Assembly: GCF_015694735.1 (NCBI RefSeq)
Contig: NZ_JADQDP010000001.1
Span: 310,001-374,000, forward strand
Source: Hymenobacter properus
GTDB taxonomy: Bacteria > Bacteroidota > Bacteroidia > Cytophagales > Hymenobacteraceae
Direction of reading: 5' to 3'
DNA: 64,000 nt
This document shows, piece after piece, positions 9,034 to 18,419 of the stretch. A program made the translations under genes and the position numbers. The number at the start of each line of letters is the position of its first letter. The first letter of the stretch is position 1. The notes beneath the pieces were generated by a model. That model did not search any database, was not told where the DNA came from, and saw only the letters and a program-made list of their open reading frames with translations.

Positions 9034-11490
9034 ATGGCTGCTGAAGAAAACCCCACTGCCCCGCAAGCCGGCGGCCCCGACGCGTCTGCCGAAGACCGGA
9101 TGTCCATTTTGCAACGCCGCCTGGCTGAAATTCAAAGCCGTTCGGCTGGAGCCGACGCACCTGGCGACGCGGCCGGCGGCCAAACGGAGCTGCCCGCGCA
9201 GGGCACCCCCGAGCTCCCCGCCAACCAGCCTGCCGGCGCCGGTACGGCCGAGGCCCCTGCTGATGCGCCCGCCGCGCCGGCCCCCGCCAGCGCGCCCGCT
9301 CCCGGCACGCCCGAGGCTAAAGCCGCCGAAGAAACCGCGCAGCACGTGCCCAATGAGGTATCCGTGGACGGCAGCGACATGTCGGCTCCCCAGGCCCGGG
9401 CCGTGGCCCACTACGGCGCCGACATGACCTCCAGCGTGGTCGAAACGCCCCAGCCCGAGGCATTGCCCGCTCAGGAACAAATTGCCAGTGCTGCTCCTGC
9501 ACCTATTGCTGACCCCGAAACCAGCCTTAGCGGTACGGGCGAGCCCGCGACGGTGGAAGAGACTGCTCCTGCTGTGCCCACGGTGGCACTGCATTCAGCC
9601 GAGGAGTTGGAAAATGCTCCCCAGGGTGTGGCCCACATCACCACGTCGGAAGAAACTCCGCTGAATGCTGCCCCGGCCAACGTGGCCGCCATTGAAGCAG
9701 GAGAGGAGCCCACCGGGCAAAGCGAAGGCGAAGAAACTTACGTACCCGAAACGCCCGCCCCGGATTTTACTACCCTTGACCTGCCGGCTCAGGCTTCGTA
9801 CCTGGTAGGCTTGCTGCGCCGGCCCGATGCACGACGCAACCGCAAGCAGATTCAGGACCTCACCCGCCAGTACGAAGCCAATGTGGGCCTGGCCCGCACC
9901 GCCGCTCGCCAGAAATTTGCCGAAGGCGGTGAAGGCGCGGAGGCGTTTGCCTTCCAGCAGCCCGAGGGCCAGCAGGAGCTGAACAAGGCCCTGCAGGAAT
10001 TCCGCGAGAACCGCGCCAAGGATGCCAAAGCCGAGGACGCCAGCCGCGCCGACAACCTCACCAAAAAGCGCGCCCTGCTCGACCAGCTCCGCGGCCTCGT
10101 GGAAGCGGCCGAAACCAAGGACAGCTCGGCCAAGCTTAAAGCCCTGCAAGCCGAGTGGAAAGCCACCGGCGCCGTGCCCCAGACCGACAGCCAGTCCATC
10201 TGGGACACCTACCACGGCCTGCTCGACATTTACTACAGCAAGCAGGGCCAGTTCCTGCAAATGAAGGACCTGGACCGCCGCCGCAACCAGGAAGCCAAAG
10301 AAGCCCTCATCAAGCGCGCCGAGGCCCTGGCTGATGCCCCCGGCATCAACAAAGCCCTCGACGAGCTGACCAAGCTGCACGAAGACTGGAAGAACATTGG
10401 CCCTGTGCCGAACGACCAGCGCGAGCCGCTGTGGCAGCGCTTCATTGCCGCTTCCGACGTGCTGCACCAGCGCCGTAAGGAGTTCGTGGACCAACGCTCG
10501 ACCCAGGAGAAAGCCAACCTTGTGGTGAAGCAGGCCCTGCTCGAGCGTGTGCTGCCCTTCGCTACCTTCGATACCGACCGTGTGAACCTGTGGCGCTCGA
10601 AAACCGACGAGCTGCAGGAAATCAAAGCCGAGTGGGAAGCCGCTGGCCTCGTGCCCCGCGCCCAGGCCGATGCCCTGAACAAGCAGTACTGGGCCGCCTA
10701 TAAGGCTTTCTTCAACCGTAAGAATGATTTCTTCAAGTCGCTCGACAACGAGAAATCGGCCAACGTGAAGGCCAAGCAGGCCCTTATCGACCAGGCCGAG
10801 GAAGCCCAGAACAACCCCGACCAGGACGCCGCCCGCCAGACCATTATCCGGGTGCAAAAGGAGTGGAAGGAAGTGGGCCGCGTGCCCGATAAGCTGGCCG
10901 ACAAGCTGTGGCACCGCTTCCGTGCTGCCTGCGATGCCGTATTTGAGCGTCCCAAGCAGGAGTTCCGTCAGCGCGAGGAGAAAGCGCAGCAGGCTTCGGC
11001 TGAGCAGACGGCTCACCTTGCCCAGATTGGCGAGCAGGTGAACGCTCTCGGCGCGGATAATCCCGGCACCCTAGAAGGCTTCCGCGCCATCCTGACCGAC
11101 TGGTCGACGGCTTTCGACGCCAACGATGCCGAGCCCAACCGCGGCACCGGCGACGCCAGCGAAGACCAGTTGCTGAAGCTCCTGGGCAAATATCTCGACC
11201 AGGTGCCCGGCCTGAGCTACGAAGACCGTTCTAACCTGCTGTTCCAAACTGAGGTGGCCCGTCTCAAGGCCCGTCCGCACGCCCAGCAGCAGCTCACGCG
11301 CAAGGAAATGGCCCTGCGCAAGGAAATCAACGAGCTGGAAAACGACGCCGCCACCCTGCAAACCAACCTCGACTTCTTTGCTCGCTCTAAGAATGCAAGC
11401 CAGCTGCGTGAGGAGTACCAGGGCCGCATCGCCGAGGGGCAGAAGCGCATTGATGCGCTCAAGAAGCAGCTGAAAATGATTCGTAGCTAA
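9034..11490 (+). CDS. DUF349 repeat protein with a long low-complexity N-terminus
   Basis: 818 aa. The first 240 residues are Ala/Pro/Glu-rich and probably disordered. The rest is highly charged alpha-helix with four clear DUF349 units, each centred on W...G.VP......LW..F (for example EWKATGAVPQTDSQSIWDTY and DWKNIGPVPNDQREPLWQRF). The C-terminal 100 residues form a coiled coil (LRKEINELENDAATLQTNL). DUF349 proteins are common in Bacteroidota, and their function is unknown. No signal peptide, so probably cytoplasmic. A strong terminator follows. Confidence 0.85.
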   Translation: MAAEENPTAPQAGGPDASAEDRMSILQRRLAEIQSRSAGADAPGDAAGGQTELPAQGTPELPANQPAGAGTAEAPADAPAAPAPASAPAPGTPEAKAAEETAQHVPNEVSVDGSDMSAPQARAVAHYGADMTSSVVETPQPEALPAQEQIASAAPAPIADPETSLSGTGEPATVEETAPAVPTVALHSAEELENAPQGVAHITTSEETPLNAAPANVAAIEAGEEPTGQSEGEETYVPETPAPDFTTLDLPAQASYLVGLLRRPDARRNRKQIQDLTRQYEANVGLARTAARQKFAEGGEGAEAFAFQQPEGQQELNKALQEFRENRAKDAKAEDASRADNLTKKRALLDQLRGLVEAAETKDSSAKLKALQAEWKATGAVPQTDSQSIWDTYHGLLDIYYSKQGQFLQMKDLDRRRNQEAKEALIKRAEALADAPGINKALDELTKLHEDWKNIGPVPNDQREPLWQRFIAASDVLHQRRKEFVDQRSTQEKANLVVKQALLERVLPFATFDTDRVNLWRSKTDELQEIKAEWEAAGLVPRAQADALNKQYWAAYKAFFNRKNDFFKSLDNEKSANVKAKQALIDQAEEAQNNPDQDAARQTIIRVQKEWKEVGRVPDKLADKLWHRFRAACDAVFERPKQEFRQREEKAQQASAEQTAHLAQIGEQVNALGADNPGTLEGFRAILTDWSTAFDANDAEPNRGTGDASEDQLLKLLGKYLDQVPGLSYEDRSNLLFQTEVARLKARPHAQQQLTRKEMALRKEINELENDAATLQTNLDFFARSKNASQLREEYQGRIAEGQKRIDALKKQLKMIRS

Positions 11491-11518
11491 GTCAGGTAAT
11501 CCTTTGGCTTACACGCAA

Positions 11519-11555
11519 AGCGCCCCGGTGAATTGCTCGCCGGGGCGCTTTTTTT
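11519..11555 (+). terminator. Rho-independent terminator of the DUF349 gene
   Basis: A perfect 10-bp stem (11519-11528 with 11540-11549, AGCGCCCCGG/CCGGGGCGCT) followed by a run of seven T. Confidence 0.9.
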
Positions 11556-11575
11556 CAATAAATCAAAGCGCACCG

Positions 11576-11606
11576 TTGGCGGAAGGCTGTTGATAGGCTA
11601 CTTTTG
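11576..11606 (+). promoter_or_regulatory. Bacteroidota-type promoter of tRNA-Thr
   Basis: TTG at 11576-11578, a 20-base spacer and TACTTTTG at 11599-11606, matching the TTG-N17-23-TAnnTTTG consensus. The mature tRNA begins 13 bases after the box. Confidence 0.6.
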
Positions 11607-11618
11607 CACCACCAACCC

Positions 11619-11694
11619 GCCGCCTTAGCTCAGTTGGTAGAGCTTCTGACTTGTAATCAGAGGGTCGTTGGTTCGAGTCCGACAGGCGGCTCCA
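11619..11694 (+). tRNA. tRNA-Thr (anticodon TGT)
   Basis: 76 bases including an encoded CCA at 11692-11694. The acceptor stem GCCGCCT/AGGCGGC pairs perfectly, the D-arm is GCTC...GAGC, the anticodon stem is TCTGA/TCAGA with loop CTTGTAA (anticodon TGT at 11652-11654), and the T-arm is GTTGG-TTCGAGT-CCGAC. Confidence 0.97.
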
Positions 11695-11702
11695 GGTAAT
11701 TG

Positions 11703-11737
11703 AGACCCCATGTGAACGACGTGTTTGCATGGGGTCT
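11703..11737 (+). terminator. Hairpin downstream of tRNA-Thr
   Basis: A 10-bp perfect stem AGACCCCATG/CATGGGGTCT (11703-11712 with 11728-11737). The T-tract after it is weak. The position directly after the tRNA suggests a terminator or processing structure. Confidence 0.5.
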
Positions 11738-11795
11738 TTGCTTGGTGTGCCCGTGGGTGTACCTAATATCCCTCACACCAATAGCTATTTCATTT

Positions 11796-12263
11796 ATGCA
11801 GCCCGAAATTCAAGAGTTCAGCACTTTGCTGCGAACTGATGGCCTCCACGCGGCCTTGCAGTATTTGAATAGCCGCACCCCGCATCGTTACACAGGCGTC
11901 TTTCGCTTCGATGGGGAAATGTTGCGCAACGAGGCGCTCTTTGACCGTTACGAGCCCAGCGTGCAACGGGGCGACGACGTGCCGATGGCGGTGACGTACT
12001 GTTCACTCGTTGGGCGGCAGCAGGCGCCACTTGAAATTCAGGATGCGTCCACCGACTCATCCGCGCAGCAAATCCATACGTCCGTGGTTTCCTATTGCGG
12101 AGTACCGATTCTCGACGCTTCAGGCAGCCCAATAGGCACGCTTTGTCATTACGACACGCAACGCTGCCAAGAACGCACGGCTGACCTGCCATTGCTGGAA
12201 GCCGCTGCCGACTTGCTGCGCGGACGCCTCGGGGCTACGACTAGCATTACGGCAACTAACTAG
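11796..12263 (+). CDS. Small GAF-domain protein
   Basis: 155 aa, essentially a single GAF domain: an N-terminal helix (IQEFSTLLRTDGLHAALQYL), the TGVFRFDGEMLRNEALFD strand pair, YCSLVGRQ, then the typical C-terminal segment VSYCGVPILDASGSPIGTLC. No output domain is attached. Stand-alone GAF proteins bind small molecules or act as fRMsr-like methionine sulfoxide reductases; three Cys residues (in TYCSL, SYCGV and GTLCH) are in the regions where the reductase carries its redox cysteines, but the assignment is not secure. The ATG at 11796 is preferred because the upstream codons overlap the tRNA-proximal hairpin. Confidence 0.75.
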   Translation: MQPEIQEFSTLLRTDGLHAALQYLNSRTPHRYTGVFRFDGEMLRNEALFDRYEPSVQRGDDVPMAVTYCSLVGRQQAPLEIQDASTDSSAQQIHTSVVSYCGVPILDASGSPIGTLCHYDTQRCQERTADLPLLEAAADLLRGRLGATTSITATN

Positions 12264-12325
12264 ATTCGGAAACGACTGATACTGAGCTTACGCAACAATA
12301 AGTGTTGTGGGGGCCTGAAGTAGTA

Positions 12326-13138
12326 TTACTTCGGTCGCCAATTAAAGCACAAGCCCATGCCACCGGTGGGCGTCCACACGGGTAGCAGGCTTGTTTCACC
12401 AATGCCGCGGCCGCCGGGTTTGCGGCCCCAACGGTTGCGGTGGGAGAGGTAGGCCATGTGCGCCGATAGAATGCCAAAGCCCGCGCCGGCCACCACGTCG
12501 GACTGCCAGTGCTTGTTGTTTATCATTCGGAATGCGGCTACGCTGGTGGCCAGGGCGTAGGCGCCCACGCCGTACCATTGGCTCTTGTCGCGAAACTCTG
12601 CGTGGACGATGCTGGCCGCCAGAAACGCCTGAGCCGTATGGCCCGACGGGAAGGAGAGGTGGTCCGACGAGTCGGGCCGTTGAATGTGGGTGAGCGTTTT
12701 TACGATGTACACCGAGCCGAGCATGATGAGTTCGCTCTTGGCGACCACCAAGGCCAGATTGAGTCGGTCGTTGCGCGACTCGACGCCAGCCAGCAGCACG
12801 CCGGGTATTTCCAGGTACGGTGCCCACTGTAAGTAGTCGTCGGTGTGGTTGCGGTAGGTGCCGAATTCGCTTCTGATGGCACGCTTGGCTTGGTAGGAAC
12901 TGTAGAGTCCATTGCCGTAAATGGTGCTAGCGCCGTAGCCAATCAATGCCGCGGGAATAATGGTTGCGCGAAACCCCTTGCTTCGGAAAAACGATTTTTT
13001 GGGCGGGGCTAGTGCCCCGGGCGGGTTCTGGTACTTGTGGGTAGTATCAGTCGGAACCGGAGTTTGGGCCGTAGCCAACCGGGGCAGCACGGCCAGCTCT
13101 GCCAGCAGGGCCAAAGAGAGGAGGGGGCGAAGCAGCAT
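12326..13138 (-). CDS. PAP2 superfamily phosphatase with signal peptide
   Basis: 270 aa. A cleavable-looking signal (LLSLALLAELAVLPRLATAQ) precedes the PAP2 core, with the three phosphatase motifs KTLTHIQRP, SFPSGHTAQAF and MINNKHWQSDVVAGAGFG in order. This family hydrolyses lipid phosphates such as undecaprenyl pyrophosphate, phosphatidic acid or LPS phosphates, at the periplasmic face or in the outer membrane; the substrate cannot be read from the sequence. It is a single gene, convergent with the upstream GAF gene. Confidence 0.88.
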   Translation of the reverse strand: MLLRPLLSLALLAELAVLPRLATAQTPVPTDTTHKYQNPPGALAPPKKSFFRSKGFRATIIPAALIGYGASTIYGNGLYSSYQAKRAIRSEFGTYRNHTDDYLQWAPYLEIPGVLLAGVESRNDRLNLALVVAKSELIMLGSVYIVKTLTHIQRPDSSDHLSFPSGHTAQAFLAASIVHAEFRDKSQWYGVGAYALATSVAAFRMINNKHWQSDVVAGAGFGILSAHMAYLSHRNRWGRKPGGRGIGETSLLPVWTPTGGMGLCFNWRPK

Positions 13139-13279
13139 ACGCGGGCGTTGTAAGAAGGTGCGAAGAAACGACCCTCGGCACCAATCGGTTGCCTTTTGGC
13201 AGCTACAATCCGAATTTTTGTGGCTTAAGTGGGTGCTAACTTGCTTCCCAAAACTGGTTTTTTAGCAGCTACCGAACAC

Positions 13280-13927
13280 ATGGATTTAGTAAACGCCACC
13301 GCGCAGTTCATTGAGCAAAAATTTGCCGACGAGGGCAGTGGGCACGACTGGGCCCATATCCGGCGCGTGTGGCTCATGGCGCGCCAACTGGCCGCTAATT
13401 CTCCCGAAGCCAACCAACAATTAACTGAGCTCGGCGCGCTGTTGCACGATATTGCCGACTGGAAGTTTCACGGCGGAGACTACGAAGCCGGGCCCCGGGC
13501 CGCCCGCGCCTGGCTTCTCAGCCAGCATGCGCCGGAGGAGCTGATTACCCAGGTTGAAACCATTATCCGCGAAGTGTCCTTCAAGGGCCTGGGCGTGGAA
13601 ACGCCGGTTTCGTCGGTGGAAGCGGCGCTGGTGCAGGACGCCGACCGGCTCGATGCCATCGGGGCCGTTGGCATTGCCCGGGCCTTTGCCTACGGCGGCC
13701 ACAAAGGCCGGCCCCTGCACGACCCCGCAGTGGCGCCCGTCACGCACGAGAGCTTTGCCAGCTACCAAAAGAGCACCGCGCCCACCATCAATCACTTCTA
13801 CGAAAAGCTACTGCACCTCAAGAACCGCCTGCAGACGCCCGCCGCCCGCGCCGTGGCCGAAGAGCGTCACGCCTATATGGAAGGCTTCGTGACCCGCTTT
13901 TTAGCTGAGTGGGAAGGGCAGGCCTGA
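13280..13927 (+). CDS. HD-domain phosphohydrolase
   Basis: 215 aa. The metal-binding HD motif is complete: HDWAHIRRVW, ALLHDIADWKFH and a later Asp in VQDADRLDAIGAVGIARAF. This is the YedJ/YpgQ-like branch of small HD hydrolases, some of which act on nucleotides (for example dNTP pyrophosphohydrolase); the substrate here is unknown. The ATG at 13280 (MDLVNATAQFIEQKF) matches the normal family start; a GTG 17 codons upstream is less likely. Confidence 0.88.
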   Translation: MDLVNATAQFIEQKFADEGSGHDWAHIRRVWLMARQLAANSPEANQQLTELGALLHDIADWKFHGGDYEAGPRAARAWLLSQHAPEELITQVETIIREVSFKGLGVETPVSSVEAALVQDADRLDAIGAVGIARAFAYGGHKGRPLHDPAVAPVTHESFASYQKSTAPTINHFYEKLLHLKNRLQTPAARAVAEERHAYMEGFVTRFLAEWEGQA

Positions 13928-13947
13928 TGGGGGAGAGCGGCCTGGTT

Positions 13948-13980
13948 TTGCCGGCCCCCGTATAGTCATCCTTACCTTTG
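13948..13980 (+). promoter_or_regulatory. Promoter of the small lipoprotein gene, probably giving a leaderless mRNA
   Basis: TTG at 13948-13950, a 22-base spacer and TACCTTTG at 13973-13980. The ATG starts five bases after the box, at the position where transcription is expected to begin. Confidence 0.6.
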
Positions 13981-13984
13981 TGCC

Positions 13985-14215
13985 ATGAAGCTGACGTTGC
14001 GCCTGAGTATTTGCCTGTTGCTGTTGGGGGCCGCGAGTTGCCGCACGTGCCCCATCGAGTCGTGCCACACCCGCAAGGTGCACATGCACAGCGGCGTAAA
14101 GTACCGCGGGCAACCCTTATGGAAGATGCAAAACCCGGCCATTGGGCAAAAAATTAAGACCTATAATCCTAAAGCCGGTAAGAATCCGCAGGATAAGAGC
14201 AAGACGTTGAAATAG
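13985..14215 (+). CDS. Small putative lipoprotein
   Basis: 76 aa. A short lipoprotein signal ([13 protein letters not shown]) with the lipobox Cys at residue 19 is followed by [16 protein letters not shown], a Cys/His-rich segment that could bind a metal or form disulphides, and a basic C-terminus rich in Lys, Pro and Asn. I do not recognise the family. The gene has its own promoter box immediately upstream and its own terminator, so it is expressed as a single unit. Confidence 0.75.
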   Translation: MKLTLRLSICLLLLGAASCRTCPIESCHTRKVHMHSGVKYRGQPLWKMQNPAIGQKIKTYNPKAGKNPQDKSKTLK

Positions 14216-14232
14216 TCCTACTCAAACCCGCA

Positions 14233-14267
14233 AAAAAGGCCACAGCGCTTGCCGTTGTGGCCTTTTT
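14233..14267 (+). terminator. Rho-independent terminator of the small lipoprotein gene
   Basis: A 12-bp stem AAAAAGGCCACA/TGTGGCCTTTTT (14233-14244 with 14256-14267), A-rich on the left and T-rich on the right. Confidence 0.88.
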
Positions 14268-14279
14268 GTCGTATCTTCG
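14249..14279 (+). promoter_or_regulatory. Putative gyrA promoter overlapping the preceding terminator
   Basis: TTG at 14249-14251 in the loop of the lipoprotein terminator, a 20-base spacer and TATCTTCG at 14272-14279, one base off the TAnnTTTG consensus. The same box variant precedes the biotin carboxylase gene. Confidence 0.45.
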
Positions 14280-14360
14280 CACGCATACAAAGAACCATTC
14301 ACCCTGCGGCTTTTAGGTACCTTTTCAGGGTATTTTTTGAGTCGCCTATCAACCCCCTCA

Positions 14361-17006
14361 ATGGCTGAAGGCGAAAAAATCATTCCGATAAACATCGAAG
14401 ACGAGATGCGGGGCGCCTACATCGACTACTCGATGTCGGTTATCATCTCGCGGGCCCTGCCCGATGTGCGCGACGGCCTTAAGCCCGTGCACCGGCGCGT
14501 GCTTTATGGCATGAGCGAGCTGGGCGTGGGCTACAACAAATCCTACAAGAAGTCGGCCCGTATCGTGGGCGAAGTACTTGGTAAATACCACCCGCACGGC
14601 GATACCTCGGTGTACGACACCATGGTGCGTATGGCCCAGGGCTGGAGCCTGCGCTACCCACTCGTGGACGGCCAGGGTAACTTCGGCTCCGTCGATGGCG
14701 ACTCGCCGGCGGCCATGCGCTACACCGAGGCCCGCCTCAAGCGCATCGCCGATGAAATGCTCGGCGACCTCGACAAGGACACGGTGGACTTCCAGCCCAA
14801 CTTCGACGACTCGCTCGAAGAGCCGAGCGTGTTGCCGGCCAAGTTCCCCAACCTGCTGGTGAACGGCACGTCGGGCATTGCCGTGGGCATGGCCACCAAC
14901 ATGGCCCCGCACAACCTCACCGAAGTCGTGAACGGTATCATTGCCTACCTCGACAACCCGGACATCACGGTGGCCGAGTTGATGCAGTACGTGACAGCGC
15001 CGGATTTCCCCACCGGCGGCATCATCTATGGCTACGAGGGCGTGAAGCAGGCCTTCGAAACAGGCCGTGGCCGCGTGGTAATGCGCGCCAAAGCCACCTT
15101 CGAAACCACAAAGACGGGCAAGGAGCAAATCGTCGTCACCGAAATTCCCTACATGGTGAACAAGGCGTCGATGATTGAGAAAACCGCTGCGCTCATCAAC
15201 GAGAAGAAAATCGAGGGTATTTCGGACCTGCGCGACGAGTCCGACCGCGACGGCATGCGCATCGTGTACGACCTCAAGCGTGACGCCATGCCCAGCGTGG
15301 TGCTCAACAACCTGTTCAAGTACACGCAGCTGCAAAGCTCGTTCGGCGTCAACAACGTGTGCCTGGTAAAGGGCCGCCCCATGACGCTGAACCTCCAACA
15401 GCTCATCCAGTACTTTGTGGAACACCGCGGCGAGGTTATCGTGCGCCGCACCAAGTACGAGCTGGCCGAAGCGCAAAAGCGTGCCCACATCTTGGAAGGC
15501 CTGCTCATTGCCCTCGACCACCTCGACGAGGTCATTGCCCTCATCCGCGGCTCGCGCGACCCTGAGGTAGCCCGTGGCCAACTCATCGAGCGTTTCGCCC
15601 TGAGCGAAGTGCAAGCCCGCGCCATTCTGGACATGCGTCTGCAGCGCCTCACTGGTCTGGAACGCGACAAAATCGTGGCCGAGTACAACGAGCTGATGAA
15701 GCTCATCGACTACCTGAAGTCGGTACTGGAGTCGGAAGAACTGCAGCGTGGCATTATCAAAACCGAGCTGGAAGACATCCGCGAGCGTTATGGCGATGCC
15801 CGCCGTACGGAAATCAACTACCAAGGTGGTGATTTCTCGACTGAGGACATGATTGCGGACGAGGCCATGGTCATCACCATCAGCCGTGAGGGCTACATCA
15901 AGCGCACCAACCTGGACGAATATCGCGCCCAGGGCCGCGGCGGCGCAGGTTCGCGCGGCGCCCTGTCGAAGAAGGATGACTTCACGGAGCACCTGTTCGT
16001 GGCTACTACGCACGAATACCTGCTGTTCTTTACGGAACTGGGCCGGGTGTTCTGGCTGAAGGTATACGAGGTGCCGGAAGGAGGGAAGGCCACCAAAGGC
16101 TTGCCCATTCAGAACCTCATCGAGATACCGCGCGAAGACAAGGTGCGCTCTGTGCTTAACGTGCGTGGCCTGAAAGACCCTGATTACCTCGAAAACACTT
16201 ACCTGATGTTCTGCACCGAACAGGGCACAGTGAAGAAGACGCCACTGGAAGCGTATTCGCGCCCGCGTTCGGCTGGTATCAATGCCATCACCATCAACGA
16301 AGGCGACCGTATTCTGGATGTGCAGCTGCTCACGCCCAACGCAGAGGTGATTTTGGCCTCGCGCACGGGCCGTGCGGTGCGTTTCAATGAAAGCGAGGCC
16401 CGCTCCATGGGCCGCTCGGCTGCCGGCGTGCGGGGCATTCGTCTCGAAGATGTGCCCGGCAACCGCGTAGTGGGCATGGTCTGTGTGGCCGACCCCACGC
16501 AGGAGCTGCTGGTGGTGAGTGAGAACGGCTTCGGCAAGCGCAGCGAAATAGAAGATTTCCGCGTAACCAAGCGAGGGGGAAAAGGGGTGAAGGCCATGAA
16601 GATTACCGATAAAACCGGTAAACTGGTGGCCATCAAGGATGTAAACGATGGTGACGACTTGATGATTATTAATAAGTCTGGCATCACCATCCGTCTGCGC
16701 GTAAGTGACCTGCGCATTATTGGTCGAGCTACGCAAGGAGTTCGGTTGATTAAAATCAGCGGTAACGACGAAATCTCTTCGGTAGCCAAAGTGCAAGCTG
16801 AAGAGAAAGAAGACGAAAATGCCGTAGCTGCTTTGGAGGCCACCGATGCTGTGGGCTCCGCAGATGGGAGCCAGGGTGTGCTGAACGCCCTAGCCGATGG
16901 CGGCGAAGACGACTTGCTAGATGACGATGAAGACTTGGAGGATGATGCCGACGAGGACGACGCTGATGACGAGCAAGATGCCGATGACGATGAAGACTTG
17001 GCATAA
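14361..17006 (+). CDS. gyrA: DNA gyrase subunit A
   Basis: 881 aa. The catalytic ATP-independent subunit that breaks and rejoins DNA. The N-terminal domain has [20 protein letters not shown], the quinolone region [20 protein letters not shown], and the active-site Tyr in [11 protein letters not shown]. The C-terminal part contains the six-blade pinwheel, including the GyrA-box-like [10 protein letters not shown] (after about residue 525), which marks it as GyrA rather than ParC. The last 45 residues are almost purely Asp/Glu ([20 protein letters not shown]). The position equivalent to E. coli Ser83 is Thr82. The ATG at 14361 ([16 protein letters not shown]) is preferred to the TTG eight codons upstream. 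Confidence 0.98.
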   Translation: MAEGEKIIPINIEDEMRGAYIDYSMSVIISRALPDVRDGLKPVHRRVLYGMSELGVGYNKSYKKSARIVGEVLGKYHPHGDTSVYDTMVRMAQGWSLRYPLVDGQGNFGSVDGDSPAAMRYTEARLKRIADEMLGDLDKDTVDFQPNFDDSLEEPSVLPAKFPNLLVNGTSGIAVGMATNMAPHNLTEVVNGIIAYLDNPDITVAELMQYVTAPDFPTGGIIYGYEGVKQAFETGRGRVVMRAKATFETTKTGKEQIVVTEIPYMVNKASMIEKTAALINEKKIEGISDLRDESDRDGMRIVYDLKRDAMPSVVLNNLFKYTQLQSSFGVNNVCLVKGRPMTLNLQQLIQYFVEHRGEVIVRRTKYELAEAQKRAHILEGLLIALDHLDEVIALIRGSRDPEVARGQLIERFALSEVQARAILDMRLQRLTGLERDKIVAEYNELMKLIDYLKSVLESEELQRGIIKTELEDIRERYGDARRTEINYQGGDFSTEDMIADEAMVITISREGYIKRTNLDEYRAQGRGGAGSRGALSKKDDFTEHLFVATTHEYLLFFTELGRVFWLKVYEVPEGGKATKGLPIQNLIEIPREDKVRSVLNVRGLKDPDYLENTYLMFCTEQGTVKKTPLEAYSRPRSAGINAITINEGDRILDVQLLTPNAEVILASRTGRAVRFNESEARSMGRSAAGVRGIRLEDVPGNRVVGMVCVADPTQELLVVSENGFGKRSEIEDFRVTKRGGKGVKAMKITDKTGKLVAIKDVNDGDDLMIINKSGITIRLRVSDLRIIGRATQGVRLIKISGNDEISSVAKVQAEEKEDENAVAALEATDAVGSADGSQGVLNALADGGEDDLLDDDEDLEDDADEDDADDEQDADDDEDLA

Positions 17007-17021
17007 TTGCTGAAGTAGGAG

Positions 17022-17055
17022 CGGGGCAGTCCATTTGGGCTGCCCCGTTTATTTT
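17022..17055 (+). terminator. Rho-independent terminator of gyrA
   Basis: An 8-bp stem CGGGGCAG/CTGCCCCG (17022-17029 with 17040-17047) followed by TTTATTTTT. Confidence 0.85.
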
Positions 17056-17197
17056 TGGCGAACTCAATGCATGGCCTCGGGGTTTGAGGCGCGTTGGGCA
17101 AGCTTATCACTCACCCTAACCGTTTCTTTTTTTCGCTTCGCCTTTTGTGTATTTCGTGAATTAACGGCATCCGCAAAGCAAGCACATTCCCAAACTT

Positions 17198-18358
17198 ATG
17201 AAGAAGACTATTTTGATGGCCGCTGTTGGTGCAGCACTGCTGGCAGGCGCACCCGCTGTTGTTTCTGCTCAAACTTCGGCAGTTACCAACGCCATTCTCA
17301 ACCAGCGCTCCGGCCTGCTTGACAAAGCCCGTACAGATATCGATAAGGCCATTGTGAACGAGAAAACCAGTGGCAAAGCCAAAACCTGGTATACCCGTGG
17401 TGAAATTTACCAGGGCATGATGGAAAGCCCGATTTACAGCAAGCAGCTGCAGCCCGGCGAGGGGGTACAGAAGGCATATGAATCGTTTGCCAAAACCATC
17501 GAGTTGGATACCAAGGACGGTGAATTTGGTAAGCAGGCTGTTACCCGTCTGGATAATCTGTATGGCCACGCTTTCAACGATGCCGTGAACAGCTACAACG
17601 CCAAAGACTATGACAAGGCTATCGAAAGCTACAAGCTAGCATCTAAGATTAAGCCCCAGGATACCACTGCGGTACTGTATTCGGCTTATGCCTATGAGGC
17701 AAAGCAGGATTATGCCGGAGCGAAGGCAAGCTACAATCAGTTGCTGGGCATGAACTATAAGTCCACGACTTTGTATTCGCGCCTTTTCCAAATGGCAAAA
17801 CAGCAAAAAGACGATGCCGAAGCCGCTAAAGTGCTGCAGCAAGCTTTGGCAGCATATCCCAACAATAAAAACTTCATGCTTGAAGACCTTAACCTGTCTT
17901 TGGCAAGTGGTAAGGGAAGCGACGCTCTAGATAAAATCAGCAAGGCTATTGCGGCTGACCCGTCGAACTCCAACTTGTACGCGGTGCGTGGTTCGATGTA
18001 CGACCAGCAGAAGAAAAATGATTTGGCTCTGGCTGACTACAAGAAAGCCGTGGAGTTGGACCCCAATAACTTTGATGCTCAGTACAACCTAGGCGTCTAC
18101 AACTACAATAAGGCCGCGGAAGCTTACACCAAGGCCAGCAAAATGGACCTGAAGTCGTATCAGACGACTGGTAAGAAGTTGGAAGCTGACGGCAAGAAGT
18201 ATTTCCAAGCGTCGGTGCCATACTTTGAGAAAGCCTTGGAATTGCAGCCTCAGGACCGCAACTCGCTTTCGTCATTGCAGAAGGTGTACTTCCGTTTGGG
18301 CCGTACCGCCGACTCTGAGCGTTTGAATGCGCGTTTGGAGCAGTTGAATAAGAAGTAA
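17198..18358 (+). CDS. Periplasmic tetratricopeptide-repeat protein
   Basis: 386 aa. A clear signal peptide (MKKTILMAAVGAALLAGAPA, cleavage after VSAQ) precedes TPR-like helical repeats through the whole protein; the best unit is LYAVRGSMYDQQKKNDLALA followed by a second helix ending in VELDPNNF. Such exported TPR proteins serve as scaffolds in the periplasm or outer membrane of Bacteroidota. No specific partner is indicated. The gene is flanked by terminators on both sides and therefore appears monocistronic. Codon use is less GC-biased than gyrA. Confidence 0.85.
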   Translation: MKKTILMAAVGAALLAGAPAVVSAQTSAVTNAILNQRSGLLDKARTDIDKAIVNEKTSGKAKTWYTRGEIYQGMMESPIYSKQLQPGEGVQKAYESFAKTIELDTKDGEFGKQAVTRLDNLYGHAFNDAVNSYNAKDYDKAIESYKLASKIKPQDTTAVLYSAYAYEAKQDYAGAKASYNQLLGMNYKSTTLYSRLFQMAKQQKDDAEAAKVLQQALAAYPNNKNFMLEDLNLSLASGKGSDALDKISKAIAADPSNSNLYAVRGSMYDQQKKNDLALADYKKAVELDPNNFDAQYNLGVYNYNKAAEAYTKASKMDLKSYQTTGKKLEADGKKYFQASVPYFEKALELQPQDRNSLSSLQKVYFRLGRTADSERLNARLEQLNKK

Positions 18359-18383
18359 ACGATTCCCGAGTCTTAGAAGGGAA

Positions 18384-18415
18384 GGGCCCAGCCAATGGTG
18401 GTTGGGCCCATTTCT
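18384..18415 (+). terminator. Terminator after the TPR gene
   Basis: Stem GGGCCCAGCCA/TGGTTGGGCCC (18384-18394 with 18399-18409), one mismatch, followed by a T-rich stretch. Confidence 0.85.
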
Positions 18416-18419
18416 TTTA

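Noticed and set aside
9595..11016. 473-codon open frame antisense to the DUF349 gene
   Set aside because: Leu/Gly/Val-rich shadow of Gln/Glu/Lys-rich repeats; no start region or promoter, no family resemblance.
14598..14630. GyrA Thr82 as a quinolone-resistance mutation
   Set aside because: Thr is the wild-type residue in several bacteria; no evidence of a change here.
14358..16796. 812-codon open frame antisense to gyrA
   Set aside because: Mirror frame of a GC-rich gene; composition is His/Val/Ala/Gly-heavy without motifs, while gyrA is certain on the other strand.
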